39,335 nucleotides of DNA, taken from Gammaproteobacteria bacterium. GTDB taxonomy: Bacteria > Pseudomonadota > Gammaproteobacteria > Pseudomonadales > Azotimanducaceae. The stretch lies in contig SYFY01000140.1 in the NCBI GenBank assembly GCA_005799745.1, positions 1 to 39,335 of the forward strand. Direction: 5' to 3'. Below are positions 7,949 through 16,694 of this stretch, piece after piece; position 1 is the stretch's first letter; each line of letters opens with the position of its first letter. The notes beneath the pieces are model-generated. The model was not told where the DNA came from, ran no database searches, and saw only the letters and a program-made list of their open reading frames with translations. A program made the position numbers and the translations under genes.

Positions 7949-10569
7949 CCCGTGTTACGCAGCCCACTCGAAATCCCCGCCATCGTCACCTGCAACCCCT
8001 GCTCCACCACGGCGAGCTCATCACTCTGCTGCCTGCGCCGATACAGCAGTTCCGCCTGGAGCAGGTGCAGCGGATCGAGGTAGGTGTTGCGCACGTGCAA
8101 TGACTCAGCGAGTTCAGGATCGTGCTCCAGCAGTTCTTTCGCACCGGTGATCGACAGAAGGTCCTTGGCCAGACCGTCGAGCCGTTGATTAAGTGCCGTC
8201 ACCATGGCCTGTTGTTCAATCGTCGTCATGCGTTTGGCGTAGTACTTCACCAGCACCGGATCGGTTTTAGCGAGCACCATCTCCAGCATATCCATCTGCA
8301 TCCGAAAGAACGGCCACGACAACATGTCGTTGAGCACCTGTGTGCGCGACCCTTCGACTGCCGAATGCAATGCTGCATCAGTGCCGAGCCAGGCCGGCAA
8401 CATCACCCGCACCTGTGTCCACGCAAAAACCCACGGAATCGCGCGCAGACTGCCAATGCCCGGTACCTGATGGCGTCGTACGGGTCGACTGCCGAGTGCC
8501 AGAATGCCGAGTTCCTGCTCGGGCGTGAGTGCACGAAACAACTCTACAAATGCAGGATCATCGCGCACGAGCGCGCGATACGAACCCAGGGATGACTCGG
8601 CGAGCCAGGCCATCGTCTCCCGCCACTCAGGCTTAGGAACCGGTGGAGGCGACAACGTCGCTTCGAGGGTGGCCGTGAGGTATCGCCGCAAGGTCTGTTG
8701 AGCCAGCGCCGGAAGCCCGAGCTTCCAGCGGATCATCTCACCTTGTTCAGTGACGCGAAACGCACCCGCCACGGACCCCGGTGGTTGGGAACGAATGGCC
8801 GACTGCGCAGGACCGCCCCCTCGACCAACTGCACCACCGCGACCGTGAAACAACACCAGCCGTACACCGTGCCGAGCGGTCACTTCCACTAGTTCTTCCT
8901 GCGCACGGTACTGCGCCCAGGCGGCAGAAAGTTGCCCAGCATCTTTGGCGGAGTCGGAGTAACCGATCATGACTTGCTGATAACCCGTCGTGTAGGCGCG
9001 ATACCACGGCACGTTGAGCAACGCATCGATGCTGGACGAAGCCCCATCGAGCGCATCCAGCGTTTCAAACAGCGGCACGATGGGAATATTGCGTTTGAGG
9101 CCCGCCGATTTGAGCAGCAGTATCACCGCGAGCACATCACTAGGCGTCATGGCCATGGAGATCACGTACTGGGCGATGCCCGCGCCATCCCCCTGAGCAA
9201 TGACGCGACACGTGGCCAATACCTCCACACTCTCCGGGCTTACTGGCCATTCCGCAGGAAACAGCGGTCGACGCCCGGTCAGTTCGCCGATCAGAAACGT
9301 CTGCCGTTCTGTCTCAGTCCAGTCCCCATAGCTGCGCCCACCTTCCCCGATACAGAGATACCGGGTGAGTTCATCAAAGACCCGTGTGTGCCTCGCGGCA
9401 TCCTGCCGAACATCCAACCGCACCAGATGCACACCAAACGCCGCGATCCGCCGCAAGGTGTCGAGCAAGGGCCCATTGGCGATCGTCGTCATGCCACTCT
9501 CGATCAACGAACGGAAACAAAGATCGAGTGGTGCGAACAACTCCTCAGTGGTGTGGTAAATCTCTTCCGGATCTTTCGGCGGTGTGGGATCGAGCAATGC
9601 GGCCCAGGCGCGGGTTCGCTGCAACCGTTCACGTACTTGTTTGAGTAGCGTTCGATACGGTTCGCCGTTGCCTTCGACCAACGCCGAGAGTTCAGCCGAA
9701 CACTGACGCATGGAGAGTGATCCGGCGAGTGCATCCACATCGCGCAGGAAGAGATCCGCCGCCATCCATCGGGCCAACATCAAGACTTCCGCAGTGACTG
9801 GCGCGGTGACGTTGGGATTGCCATCGCGGTCACCCCCCATCCAGGTGGCGAATCGCACGGGTGCTGCGTGCGTCGGCAATCGTGCCAGACCCCGTGACTG
9901 CAAGGCTTCGTCGAGTTCACGCGCGAACGCCGGCAACGCATGCCAGAGCGACTGTTCCACCACCGCAAATCCCCAACGGGCTTCATCCTGAGGGGTGGGT
10001 CGCGCCTTGCGAATCTCGTCAGTGAACCAGGCTTCGGCGATCAATCGTTCAAGCTTCTGCAGAGAACCATCAGTACCCGCGATCTGCAATGCCACATTAC
10101 GATCATGTTCGGCGAGCGCCGCTGAAATTTCGTCGTACTTCTGGATCAGCGTGCGGCGGAGCACCTCTGTCGGGTGGGCGGTGAGCACCAACTCGATTTC
10201 GAGGTTGGACAGCGTCTGCACCAAGTCAGGATGATCAGGAAGATCAATGGTGACCAACCGATCCCGGTGTGGGCGCGTCAGATGATGTTGTTCGGCAATG
10301 TTGGCAAGGTTTAAGAACTGGTTAAACGCGCGCGCGACATCAACCATCTCTGCCGCCGGAACACTCTCAAGGTACTCGGAAAGTCGTGGCCAGCCACCAC
10401 GAACACCCGCGCGGGCATCTTTTGCGAGGGATCGAATGGTCTCGATACGCGCCACAAAGTCGGCCCCGCGTGATTCTGACATGACGCGCCCGAGCAAACG
10501 CCCGAGCAGCCTGACGTCATCCCGCAGGGGCGTTTCGAGGTGCCTGAGGTCACGGGTCTCGTTGCTCAC
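7945..10569 (-). CDS. ppc: Phosphoenolpyruvate carboxylase
   Basis: Cytosolic enzyme that carboxylates phosphoenolpyruvate with bicarbonate to oxaloacetate, replenishing the citric acid cycle. At 874 residues it has normal bacterial length. Clear signatures are VLTAHPTEVLRRTL (catalytic histidine), the LVLFHGRGGAVGRGGGPAQSAI phosphate/PEP loop quoted here in part, TEQGEMIRWKLG, and the conserved C-terminus ISSGLRNTG. The start is GTG 10567-10569, preceded by GAGGGCGAAGGAC. It lies 36 bases behind the Rieske oxygenase gene and overlaps the sterol-reductase-like gene, an unusual genomic setting for a housekeeping gene. No frameshift is seen over 2.6 kb. Confidence 0.97.
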   Translation of the reverse strand: MSNETRDLRHLETPLRDDVRLLGRLLGRVMSESRGADFVARIETIRSLAKDARAGVRGGWPRLSEYLESVPAAEMVDVARAFNQFLNLANIAEQHHLTRPHRDRLVTIDLPDHPDLVQTLSNLEIELVLTAHPTEVLRRTLIQKYDEISAALAEHDRNVALQIAGTDGSLQKLERLIAEAWFTDEIRKARPTPQDEARWGFAVVEQSLWHALPAFARELDEALQSRGLARLPTHAAPVRFATWMGGDRDGNPNVTAPVTAEVLMLARWMAADLFLRDVDALAGSLSMRQCSAELSALVEGNGEPYRTLLKQVRERLQRTRAWAALLDPTPPKDPEEIYHTTEELFAPLDLCFRSLIESGMTTIANGPLLDTLRRIAAFGVHLVRLDVRQDAARHTRVFDELTRYLCIGEGGRSYGDWTETERQTFLIGELTGRRPLFPAEWPVSPESVEVLATCRVIAQGDGAGIAQYVISMAMTPSDVLAVILLLKSAGLKRNIPIVPLFETLDALDGASSSIDALLNVPWYRAYTTGYQQVMIGYSDSAKDAGQLSAAWAQYRAQEELVEVTARHGVRLVLFHGRGGAVGRGGGPAQSAIRSQPPGSVAGAFRVTEQGEMIRWKLGLPALAQQTLRRYLTATLEATLSPPPVPKPEWRETMAWLAESSLGSYRALVRDDPAFVELFRALTPEQELGILALGSRPVRRHQVPGIGSLRAIPWVFAWTQVRVMLPAWLGTDAALHSAVEGSRTQVLNDMLSWPFFRMQMDMLEMVLAKTDPVLVKYYAKRMTTIEQQAMVTALNQRLDGLAKDLLSITGAKELLEHDPELAESLHVRNTYLDPLHLLQAELLYRRRQQSDELAVVEQGLQVTMAGISSGLRNTG

Positions 10570-10605
10570 GTCCTTCGCCCTCGTCCTTTATCTGGTGTGC
10601 ATCAC

Positions 10606-11943
10606 TCAGCTGTGGTGTGGTGCCAACTTCAGGTGCGGAAATCGTTCATCCAGTGCGGCTTCAATGGTTTGATCAGGCGGCGACAGCAGATCTCCGGAAT
10701 GAACACGGTAAGCAGCTGGTGTCTCAGCGCCACGTGGTGCTTTGCCTTCGGATACTGCCTCTGCTGCGGCCAACACCGTCCGCCGGAATTTCACCACACC
10801 AAGATCGGTTTGCCCGAGTAACTCACGGGTCCGGTCGTGAATGAGCCCCTGGCTATCGGCGATGGCAGCGTCCTGTTCAGAGAGCCCGTCAATCCCTGTG
10901 AAGCTCGTCGTCTTCTGTTTGTTGCGATCAATCAGGTAGTCATTTTCGCGACGGCGAATGGGCACAAAGTGTTCATCCGTCTGCGCAAAGATGCCGAAGC
11001 CCTTTGCCAAACGCCGGCGTTCGTCATCCCCCATCGGGCGATCCGGGTACCACGCGTAACAGTAGATCCAGCAACTGTGATCATCGATGGGTACCCACGT
11101 CTGGCCTTGTTGCAATCCGTAAGGCCAACTGCCCGGTGCCAGTGAATGGTGGGGCATCAGAAACTGGGTGCACCGCCAATACCGCGTGTCGTCGTCGGTG
11201 CGACGCGAAGCACACACCAGAAAACCGGCATCGTGATCGAACACCGAGAAGCGCGGAATCGAGTCATCAACCATCCAGCGAAAACTCGCCACCTGGGGTG
11301 GTTCGTTCTGACCTGTCGCGAGCGGATTCGGCCTGGACCCTGCCGCCATCATGCTGACACGCTCATCGTCCTTGATCCCTGCATGCAGATAGGAGAAGTG
11401 CGCGGTGTCGAGCCCACCTTCCACCGCTTGTGCCCAATTGCACTGTTGCAATTTTTTGGAGACGAAACGGTAACTTCCGGGAACCATGGTGAATTCAAGC
11501 TTCGGCATCGGACCCGGATGTCCTTCACCCATCCACGCCCAGACGATGTCGCCCGCTTCAACCACCGTTAGTGAACGGATCTCGGCTTTGGCCTTTATGC
11601 GCTCTGCGATCTCCGGGGGTGACGTCGGTACATCCATACACGCACCGGACGTTGAGAATTGCCAACCGTGATAGGCGCAGCGAATGCCGCCTTTTTCATT
11701 ACGACCGAAGAAAAGGTCCGCACCACGATGTGGACAACGTGATTCGACAATCCCGGGCCACCCTTCTGTGTCGCGAAAGGCGATGAATTCTTCGCCGAGA
11801 ACCTTCACTCGAACCGGCGGACCTCCCGGCTCGGCAATTTCGCGGGAGAGCAAGGCCGGCTGCCAATAACAACGCATCACACGACCCATAGGCGTGCCGG
11901 GTCCTGTTTGCGTAAGTGTCCGGTTCTCGATGGCCGTCAACAT
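10606..11943 (-). CDS. Rieske non-haem iron aromatic ring-hydroxylating oxygenase, alpha-subunit type (phthalate 4,5-dioxygenase-like)
   Basis: A 445-residue oxygenase component. The Rieske 2Fe-2S centre is at C70-P-H72 and C89-A-Y-H92. The mononuclear iron site follows in VEGGLDTAHFSYLHAG with H182 and H187. The architecture matches the phthalate/vanillate group of one-component oxygenases served by a separate reductase, and no reductase or ferredoxin gene is next to it. The substrate cannot be read from the sequence. The start ATG 11943 (MLTAIENRTLTQ) has GGGAGG about eight bases upstream; the longer frame from 11997 runs into the MAPEG gene and is not needed. It follows the MAPEG gene by 31 bases and precedes ppc. 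Confidence 0.9.
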   Translation of the reverse strand: MLTAIENRTLTQTGPGTPMGRVMRCYWQPALLSREIAEPGGPPVRVKVLGEEFIAFRDTEGWPGIVESRCPHRGADLFFGRNEKGGIRCAYHGWQFSTSGACMDVPTSPPEIAERIKAKAEIRSLTVVEAGDIVWAWMGEGHPGPMPKLEFTMVPGSYRFVSKKLQQCNWAQAVEGGLDTAHFSYLHAGIKDDERVSMMAAGSRPNPLATGQNEPPQVASFRWMVDDSIPRFSVFDHDAGFLVCASRRTDDDTRYWRCTQFLMPHHSLAPGSWPYGLQQGQTWVPIDDHSCWIYCYAWYPDRPMGDDERRRLAKGFGIFAQTDEHFVPIRRRENDYLIDRNKQKTTSFTGIDGLSEQDAAIADSQGLIHDRTRELLGQTDLGVVKFRRTVLAAAEAVSEGKAPRGAETPAAYRVHSGDLLSPPDQTIEAALDERFPHLKLAPHHS

Positions 11944-11974
11944 AATCTCGCCCTCCCGATCGCAACCAACGAGA

Positions 11975-12355
11975 TTACATCGCCAGCAACGCACCAATGA
12001 TGGAGCCGATCACCATCACCATCCCCGGCACCGCCGACACCATGAAGCCCACGCTTCGCGACGCCGGATCTTTCACGTAACTAGTGAAATAGATGATTCG
12101 TCCAATAATGTAGACAGCGACGGCGATCGCTGCCCACAGATCACCCACCGTCGTCGCAAACGCGATGGCGGACGGAATGATGACAATCAGCTGTTCGAGC
12201 GTGTTCATGTGTACACGAAAGTAGCGGTCGAATTCTGGATGGCCGGAGACCGCAGGTGCTTGCACACCAAAACGACCACGCGCACGTCCGACTTCGATTC
12301 CAAAGTAGATGAATTGTATCAGCGCCACCATGATGGCGATGGTTGTGAGTGTCAT
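11975..12355 (-). CDS. MAPEG-family membrane protein
   Basis: A 126-residue integral membrane protein with four hydrophobic helices. It contains HMNTLEQLIVIIPSAI and YIIGRIIYFTSYVKDP, matching the 'N-T-x-E-x' and 'R-x-x-Y' blocks of MAPEG proteins (membrane-associated eicosanoid and glutathione metabolism). In bacteria many of these are glutathione-dependent transferases or peroxidases, or of unknown role. It is the first gene of the minus-strand run that continues with the Rieske oxygenase, ppc and the sterol-reductase-like gene. A G-rich stretch precedes ATG 12355. The 184 bases upstream to the next gene contain only an imperfect inverted repeat (12401-12430) with no T-tract. Confidence 0.85.
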   Translation of the reverse strand: MTLTTIAIMVALIQFIYFGIEVGRARGRFGVQAPAVSGHPEFDRYFRVHMNTLEQLIVIIPSAIAFATTVGDLWAAIAVAVYIIGRIIYFTSYVKDPASRSVGFMVSAVPGMVMVIGSIIGALLAM

Positions 12356-12539
12356 AGTTGCTGCCCCCCGAAATTGCGCTTGTTTTGATTTTCAGACCAT
12401 TGTGGGCACCGGTCTCACAGGTACCCCACAAATGGAGTATGTCCGCCAGCACAATGAATGCCAACGGCTTTGCCGCAGGTCGCTTCGAGCCAGCTTTTTC
12501 ACCAACGCCTACGAACAACGCGCACTGCCGCCAAACGCA

Positions 12540-13616
12540 CTACCAACACCAAGTGGCTTCGCGGACATGTGGCGGGACATGACCCATCCGGTACGAGGTT
12601 CGCCAGAAGATTTCACAAAGGTTTGCACAGACCCGCACAACGATCAGTGCCAGGCGATAGAGCGGCATGATCGGAATGGCTAGACCGAGGAGCAGGTCGA
12701 CTCGACGGAGCCGACTGTAGTAGACGATGGCCATCAAGGCCGGAAGCTCTGACAAGACGGCCGCCGAATAAATCGTCAATGCCGCAAACGACCAAGGCAC
12801 CTGTGTCTGTATCAGTGGCCAGAGAACAATCGCCACCAACGCTCCGAGACTACAAAAGAGATGAATAGTGACTGCGTCCCAAAATGCGAGGAAGTTGCTG
12901 AACCTGAAATTCTTCCAGGTGATATTCGCCAGACCATTGTGTTTGCGGACATAGTGCCGAACGGAGTTGTCCCCATCCCACCGAAACCGTTGTTTGACCA
13001 ACGCTTGCCAACGGGAAGGGACCTCATCAAACACCGAACGATTCCACCGCGCAGCGAGCCACCACTGCGGCGCGAACTTCCAACGCACTTCCGCGAACTC
13101 ACCCGTCATTTCCACGTCACCCACGCGGGGCACTTCGAACCCCGCGCGCATGATCTCAATCCAGATCTGCAACTGACGTCGTTCCCAGGTGAAATCGATG
13201 GCGGTGACGGATTGATCGAAGTCATTCACCGAGTCACTGGCGGCGATAGACCGCTCTGCGCGCGCGCGAAGATAAGGGCCGGTGGTATGCGCGACACCCA
13301 CGGTAACTTCAGGTAGCGGATGCCACACCACCCGTCCTGTCCAGATCGGATCGGTATCCCAGCCGGTATCGATGGCATCCCAGACCGCAGGTCGCGAGGA
13401 CACCGACGCATTCTTGGCTTCCAACGTGAAATCGAAATCCCCCATACCACCTGAAAATGAAATGCCGGTGGCATACGACGGCCCCCACACCACCGGCCAC
13501 CATGCAGGCTTGTTCTCCGGCACATCACGACGACTGACAAAACCGTCCACGGAGCCAGGCGGCATAACATCGGTGACGGTCACCATGTCTTCATAGAGGA
13601 GTGGCGCTGAGATCAT
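12540..13616 (-). pseudogene. Fused remnant: back half of a porin-like protein joined in frame to the C-terminal half of a family 2 glycosyltransferase
   Basis: Residues 1-~195 continue the beta-rich outer-membrane-like protein begun at 14054 (alternating strands such as GISFSGGMGDFDFTLEAK and the WWLAARWNRS strand). From about residue 196 the character changes abruptly. VPSRWQALVKQRFRWDGD carries the Q-x-x-R-W motif of processive and related GT2 enzymes, and it is followed by four to five membrane helices and the terminal REATWCW. The GT-A catalytic domain with its Asp motifs is missing entirely. The join lies around 13000-13035. The first codon of this frame (ATG 13616) is not a real start: the same frame continues upstream across a TAG into 13665-14054. 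A non-functional deletion fusion, or a chimeric assembly, is most likely. Confidence 0.68.
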
Positions 13617-13664
13617 CGGATTGTCAATACTGCGATGTCGACTCGCCCAACCACCGAGCGCTGT

Positions 13665-14054
13665 CTAGAATTTGTCAACCCGTAATTGGCCGCGGATTGG
13701 ATCGAAGACAGTCGCCTGCAAGAAATACTCATCGACGCGAATATGTCCGTTTTTTCGATAACCAGGATCAAGGCCTCGATCGACGTTTACGAGCACGTGC
13801 GCGAGCAGGCGTTCACCGAGTCCAGCATCGAGCATCATGCCTAAGCGAGGCTGCAGGAAGGAGCCATCGGCATCGAGGATCAGAGCGGGTGGTGGTTCAT
13901 CTGCCTGATAGCCGGTGAGTTCGAAGTTTCCACTGCTTTGCATCCAGAACCCACCATCGGTACTTTGGTACGCGAGGCGATCCAACAGGCCAGCGGCATG
14001 AGCCGGTCCCACAATGGTCAAAGAGCCAATGATCAGCCACACCATCCGTTTCAT
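13665..14054 (-). pseudogene. Porin-like outer-membrane protein, N-terminal part ended by an in-frame TAG
   Basis: ATG 14054 opens a protein with a clear Sec signal peptide (MKRMVWLIIGSLTIVGPAHA, cleavage after AHA at residue 20) and then aromatic, alternating strands ending GQLRVDKF. The TAG at 13665-13667 follows. The same frame resumes without shift as TALGGWASRHRSIDNPMISAP and continues for ~195 residues of the same type, so the TAG most simply replaces a TGG (Trp) codon. The gene overlaps the end of the cyclase by ATGA (14051-14054), and it is the third gene of the cupredoxin-cyclase-porin unit. The family is not recognised beyond a beta-barrel look. Confidence 0.66.
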
Positions 14055-15436
14055 CGCACCACTCGGAAGGCAGGTATGGGCTGGCTGAACCCCTTGAGCA
14101 TTAATGGCAGAATCGATTCCGTGGCAAGCGCTTGACTGATCCTGTCTCGGGTAGGCGCATCTATAAAGAGCTCGTCCCCTTTCGCCGTGCTACAGAGCCT
14201 CGCTGCGAGATTGACGCGCTCACCGACCACCGTATAGTCGTTGCGATTCTCTGCACCGATACAGCCTGCAACCATTTCTCCTGATGCCAGACCAATCCCG
14301 ACACGTATGGGTTCACTGACGATGGCATTAAGGCGCTCGCGTTCGTTTAACATTGCGAGTGAACAGCGCACAGCACGCTCCGCATCATCACTATAACTCT
14401 GGGGCGCGCCGAAGAGCGCCATGATTGCATCACCTGCGAACTGGTTGATGACACCCCGATGGGCCTGCACCACCGCTGTCATGGCGCTCATGTGGTGATT
14501 CAGCAGTTCAATGATCTCTTCAGGATTTCGACCGACGGACAATGCGGTATAGCCCCTAATGTCACAGAACATCACCGTAACATCACGCAGTTCACCGCCA
14601 AGCTTGACCCGCCCGGCGATCAGGCCTTCGGCGACGGAGGGATCCGTCACCTGTTGCAGTACTGAGTGATAACGCTCCTTCAGCTCAAGTCCTGCTGCCA
14701 TGTCGTTGAAGGACTCGGCGAGAGTATTCATTTCCCGAATGTCTGAAGGGGGTAACAGCAATCCAAAGTCGCCCGCACGAATGGCCTTTGTGGCCTCTAC
14801 AAGCCGTGAGACAGGCTCAGCAAGATGTCTCGCCAGGACGAGGGCTACCAATCCAGCGATCATCGAAGCGACGAGACCAGTGAGGGTGATACGCAACACA
14901 AGCGCGCGTTGTTCCTGCTCAAACGCCGCAAGGGAAATCGCTGAACCCAACCAGGTCGGCGGAAGGAGTGAATCGGCATTGAGGATCGAACGGCGATACA
15001 ACCAGGTTTCACCTTGGTCGGTAACGTAGCTGCCGACATCGTCGTCCTCTCCAGTCTCTATCGGGAGGACGTCCAGACCAAGGTCACCTGTCAAGCGCCC
15101 CTCGATCGCCAGCGCAGAAAGCAGCGGCGTCTCCGACGGCTGATCTTCGTGGCGCATAACTCGTTGCCCCACGACCAACGTCCCGACATGCAAGCCGAAA
15201 TTGGTTATCGCTGCAGCCAAAATTCTGAAGGGTTTTGGTTCTTCATCGTCACTGCGCAGCATCAGGAATCCGAGCTGCACATTTCCCTCCGTCGTAGCGA
15301 GCGCCGCAACGGGAATACGTGACTCGATGGACTCGAGCTCACTCAAACGAGCCGGATTGTCGCGGGGGTAGTGGCAACAACTGACCCTCGCGATCCAGCA
15401 ACCGGAAAAAACCAAAGTCACCAAGACGAAGCTCAT
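14051..15436 (-). pseudogene. HAMP-domain class III nucleotidyl (adenylate/guanylate) cyclase, main part of a frameshifted gene
   Basis: The frame holds the second half of a periplasmic sensor region, a membrane helix (LRITLTGLVASMIAGLVALVLA), a HAMP domain (RHLAEPVSRLVEATKAIRAGDF) and a C-terminal class III cyclase domain. Catalytic features are VMFCDIRGYT (metal Asp), INQFAGDAIMALFGAP (second metal Asp; the purine-reading position often held by Lys is Gln) and NDYTVVGERVNLAARL (transition-state Asn/Arg). It would make cAMP or cGMP in response to a periplasmic signal. The residues before about base 15365 in this frame are spurious; the true N-terminus is on 15339-15704. The neighbouring cupredoxin-like protein and porin-like protein suggest an envelope-sensing unit. 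Confidence 0.78.
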
Positions 15437-15704
15437 CGGCCGTGATTTTGTAGATATCAGGGTCGTTCTCTTCTAACGCCGCGAACAATCGAACGGACGT
15501 AGCGAGACGCTTGATCTCATCCACCGCCGCGGCATCGGCGATAGCCTGACGTTCACGAAAGGAACGGCTCTGCAGGTCGAAGAGTTCACCCGCCAACCCT
15601 TGAAAGGTCGCACGGTTTTGGCGCTGGGCAATCACGAGACTCAATGCAGTCGTCAACACCACAATCGCAAGGATCGCGAGCAGGAGACGCACCCGGAACG
15701 ACAT
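15339..15704 (-). pseudogene. N-terminal part of the HAMP/nucleotidyl cyclase
   Basis: ATG 15702-15704 overlaps the TGA of the upstream cupredoxin-like gene (TGATG). The product starts with one membrane helix (MSFRVRLLLAILAIVVLTTA) and then a helical periplasmic sensor segment reaching DREGQLLPLPP. There the sense passes to the other frame (RDNPARLSELESIESRI). The switch lies at a run of five G on the plus strand (15364-15368, C5 in the coding sense); removing one base gives a continuous LPRDNPARLSEL. Single-base expansion of this homopolymer, as a sequencing error or a true mutation, explains the split. Confidence 0.75.
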
Positions 15705-16384
15705 CAGGGCGCTCCGACGCCTACAACGGTGGTCGCCGCGTCGGTGACCGTTACCGGATTTTCCAATGTCTTGTCTGTCGGCAGATACGTTTTAAGGATG
15801 TAACTGCCCGGTGGAATGTTCTTGAGTTCAAATTTCCCATCGGTATCCGTCAATCCAAACCAGGGCGATTCCAGCACCAAGACGATACTGCGCATGTGTT
15901 TGCGAATCTCGCAGTATATTTTGACCACACCGGCCTTATCGAAAACCACTGGCGGAGTCTCCTCGCCCATGCGATACCGACCAAGATCAAATCGCTTGGT
16001 CTGCGAATACGAGAAGACCGAATGAAATTCCTGATCCTGATTGGGGAAGCGCGCCTCGGTGCCAACTTGTACGGCGAGAATGCCAGGGCGGAATTGATAA
16101 CCCTGTTGCGCAACCTGCACACCAGCGCTCGTGGCCGCTGCGGGGTATTTGCCATCGGCTGTTTCAAGCCACACAACTGCGCGGGCCGCATCCGGCTGCA
16201 ATATCGGCGAACGGGTTCGTGCACGATATTGCGCACCGGGCGGCACCGGCGGCACATCGTCGAGTTGCACCGTTCCCTCTAAGGTTCCTCCGTGCGCGAG
16301 GTATCTACTGCAGAGCAGGCACACTGCGCATGTGACGACGCTGGCCCTGACCAGGACCTTAAACCCACGTTTCCTCAGCAGCAT
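15704..16384 (-). CDS. Exported cupredoxin-like protein with carboxypeptidase-regulatory-like domain
   Basis: A 226-residue secreted protein. Signal peptide MLLRKRGFKVLVRASVV... with a Cys-rich hydrophobic stretch. Residues ~35-170 have a cupredoxin layout in which H121, C158, H163 and M164 (FHSVFS and YCEIRKHM) fit a type 1 copper site, although the fold is only inferred. Residues ~172-226 (FGLTDTDGKFELKNIPPGSYILKTY) are a carboxypeptidase regulatory-like beta sandwich. Proteins of this layout are often annotated 'methylamine utilization protein', without proof of such a role. The start at 16384 has CAAGGA eight bases upstream; ATG 16393 and 16450 are longer options. It is the first gene of the unit with the cyclase and porin-like protein, suggesting a sensed or carried periplasmic copper. 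Confidence 0.75.
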   Translation of the reverse strand: MLLRKRGFKVLVRASVVTCAVCLLCSRYLAHGGTLEGTVQLDDVPPVPPGAQYRARTRSPILQPDAARAVVWLETADGKYPAAATSAGVQVAQQGYQFRPGILAVQVGTEARFPNQDQEFHSVFSYSQTKRFDLGRYRMGEETPPVVFDKAGVVKIYCEIRKHMRSIVLVLESPWFGLTDTDGKFELKNIPPGSYILKTYLPTDKTLENPVTVTDAATTVVGVGAP

Positions 16385-16694
16385 TCGCGGCATCCTTGGC
16401 TCACTTGTCGCGGGATCGGAGCCTCGGATACTACTGACCCGCCGCTGCACAGAACAGTGCGCCTATCGACCGCGGCACACCTCCCCAAAAGACGAAACCA
16501 GGACTTTCTGATACCTTTCCTAACCCTTCGAATTTTCAACCCCCAGGGAATTTCCGATTAATGTCTGTTTCCGCCATAACTTCGTTGATCGTCGCTCCAA
16601 AAAATCGCGGAACTACTGCATTTCCGCGATTTTTCTCCGCTCCTCTCGCCTCGTTCTGACGAAAATATCCGATTAATCAGAGTTTCCCCAGGCA
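16385..16694. other. Divergent spacer between the cupredoxin-like gene and the MetX-family gene
   Basis: 310 bases with no credible gene. It carries a 13-bp perfect hairpin (listed separately) and an exact 10-bp direct repeat TCCGATTAAT at 16553-16562 and 16668-16677, flanking the hairpin 115 bases apart. Both divergent promoters must lie here, but no convincing -35/-10 pair could be chosen. No SAM-riboswitch consensus was recognised. Confidence 0.6.
16600..16634 (+). terminator. Perfect 13-bp hairpin with T-tract in the leader of the MetX-family gene (terminator or attenuator)
   Basis: Left arm AAAAATCGCGGAA (16600-16612), loop of nine bases, right arm TTCCGCGATTTTT (16622-16634). Reading on the plus strand, a GC-core stem ends in a run of five T, which is the form of an intrinsic terminator. 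The A/T flanks also make it work on the minus strand. It sits 60 bases upstream of the metX-like start and between divergent genes, so it has no obvious upstream plus-strand gene to terminate. Confidence 0.6.

Noticed and set aside
12401-12430. Inverted repeat TGTGGG...CCCACA as a terminator after the glycosyltransferase remnant
   Set aside because: Pairing is imperfect and no T-tract follows on either strand.
12141-12518. 125-residue minus-strand frame overlapping the MAPEG gene
   Set aside because: Most of it is a frame shadow of the MAPEG gene, and the upstream part shows no protein-like features.
16553-16694. SAM riboswitch upstream of the MetX-family gene
   Set aside because: No SAM-I or SAM-II conserved core could be recognised; only the hairpin and repeats are supported.
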